NCBI GenBank assembly: GCA_964615285.1
Contig: CAZTND010000060.1
Coordinates: 1 to 6,754 of the forward strand
DNA length: 6,754 nt
Origin: RGIG4074 sp964615285
GTDB taxonomy: Bacteria > Bacillota > Clostridia > Christensenellales > Borkfalkiaceae
Direction: 5' to 3'
The notes beneath the pieces were generated by a model that did no database searches, was not told where the DNA came from, and saw only the letters and a program-made list of their open reading frames with translations. Positions 6,570 through 6,754 of the stretch are shown here, piece after piece. The number at the start of each line of letters is the position of its first letter. The stretch's first letter is position 1. A program made the position numbers and the translations under genes.

Positions 6570-6585
6570 GTGCAATGTATTGCAC
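6570..6585. repeat. 16-bp inverted repeat GTGCAAT-GT-ATTGCAC, possible operator
   Basis: This is a perfect 7-base inverted repeat with a 2-base centre, typical in size of a dimeric repressor site. It sits directly beyond the T-run of the terminator at 6586-6612 and about 112 bases upstream of spoIIID. I do not recognise the motif as a known regulator's box. A secondary role in the terminator is possible but not needed, since that hairpin is complete without it. Confidence 0.55.
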
Positions 6586-6612
6586 AAAAAAAGGGATGCC
6601 GTTGCGCATCCC
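6586..6612 (-). terminator. rho-independent terminator of the gene entering from the right edge
   Basis: The stem GGGATGC (6593-6599) with GCATCCC (6606-6612) has a 6-base loop. On the minus strand it is followed by seven T's (6592-6586). It lies 11 bases after the predicted stop codon of the partial gene at 6624-6754. In the plus direction only three T's follow, so it acts mainly on minus-strand transcripts. Confidence 0.85.
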
Positions 6613-6623
6613 CTTTGTGCCGT

Positions 6624-6754
6624 TCAGATATACCGGACGGGCAGCTGCAATATGTTTTCGCGCAGCGCACCGGGCTGCGGGCACATGCATATGATCGCGC
6701 CCGTGCCTCGCTTTTTGTTTTCGATCCTGTCCAGAACGGTGAAAGCGGCGGGCT
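6624..6754 (-). CDS. hypothetical protein, C-terminal end (partial)
   Basis: A minus-strand frame is open from the right edge for 42 codons and stops with TGA at 6626-6624, just ahead of a strong terminator. That arrangement makes it the likely 3' end of a gene. The fragment includes TGAIICMCPQPGALRENIL and ends LPVRYI; I do not recognise the family. The other two minus frames are also open over this short stretch, so the frame choice rests on where the stop falls relative to the terminator and on codon composition. Confidence 0.5.
   Translation of the reverse strand, partial: PAAFTVLDRIENKKRGTGAIICMCPQPGALRENILQLPVRYI

Noticed and set aside
6098..6694. A 198-codon plus-strand open frame crossing spoIIID
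   Set aside because: It runs through two terminators, the spoIIID gene and its upstream region, and its protein is rich in Arg, Cys and Pro without any domain.

Overview
The window looks like a chromosomal piece of an anaerobic, endospore-forming member of the Clostridia. The evidence is a SpoIIID sporulation regulator, a rubrerythrin, and a large iron-sulfur ATPase of the 2-hydroxyacyl-CoA dehydratase activase family. Coding DNA is GC-rich, with many codons ending in G or C, while the intergenic regions are AT-rich. All five complete genes lie on the minus strand, so transcription runs from high to low coordinates.

Right to left: a probable gene tail enters from the right edge (6624-6754) and ends in a hairpin terminator (6586-6612). 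Next come two adjacent palindromes (6555-6585) and a possible sporulation promoter. These are followed by spoIIID (6204-6458, GTG start) and its own terminator (6172-6198). A strong extended -10 promoter (6119-6147) then drives a three-gene operon. Its first gene encodes a 987-residue double activase (3102-6065). The second encodes a 455-residue dehydratase-like protein (1742-3109), overlapping the first by 8 bases. The third encodes a 312-residue AEC-family carrier (800-1738), which starts 3 bases after the previous stop. No convincing terminator follows it. The last gene is a rubrerythrin (122-661). It has a perfect-consensus promoter (697-725) overlapped by a Fur/PerR-like dyad, and it ends at a symmetrical terminator (70-100). 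A plus-strand gene may converge on that terminator from the left edge.

The operon is the most interesting part. The activase carries two complete ATPase modules, each with its own pair of predicted cluster cysteines, followed by a DUF2229-type region. The separate 455-residue protein corresponds to the C-terminal part that I recall being fused on in single proteins of about 1400 residues in related bacteria. Together they probably form an ATP-driven, very low-potential electron-transfer system whose substrate is not known. The coupled AEC carrier may move a small organic acid for it. The rubrerythrin next door detoxifies peroxide, which fits an oxygen-sensitive metabolism, but it has its own promoter. 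The family assignments are secure; the physiological role of the operon is inference.
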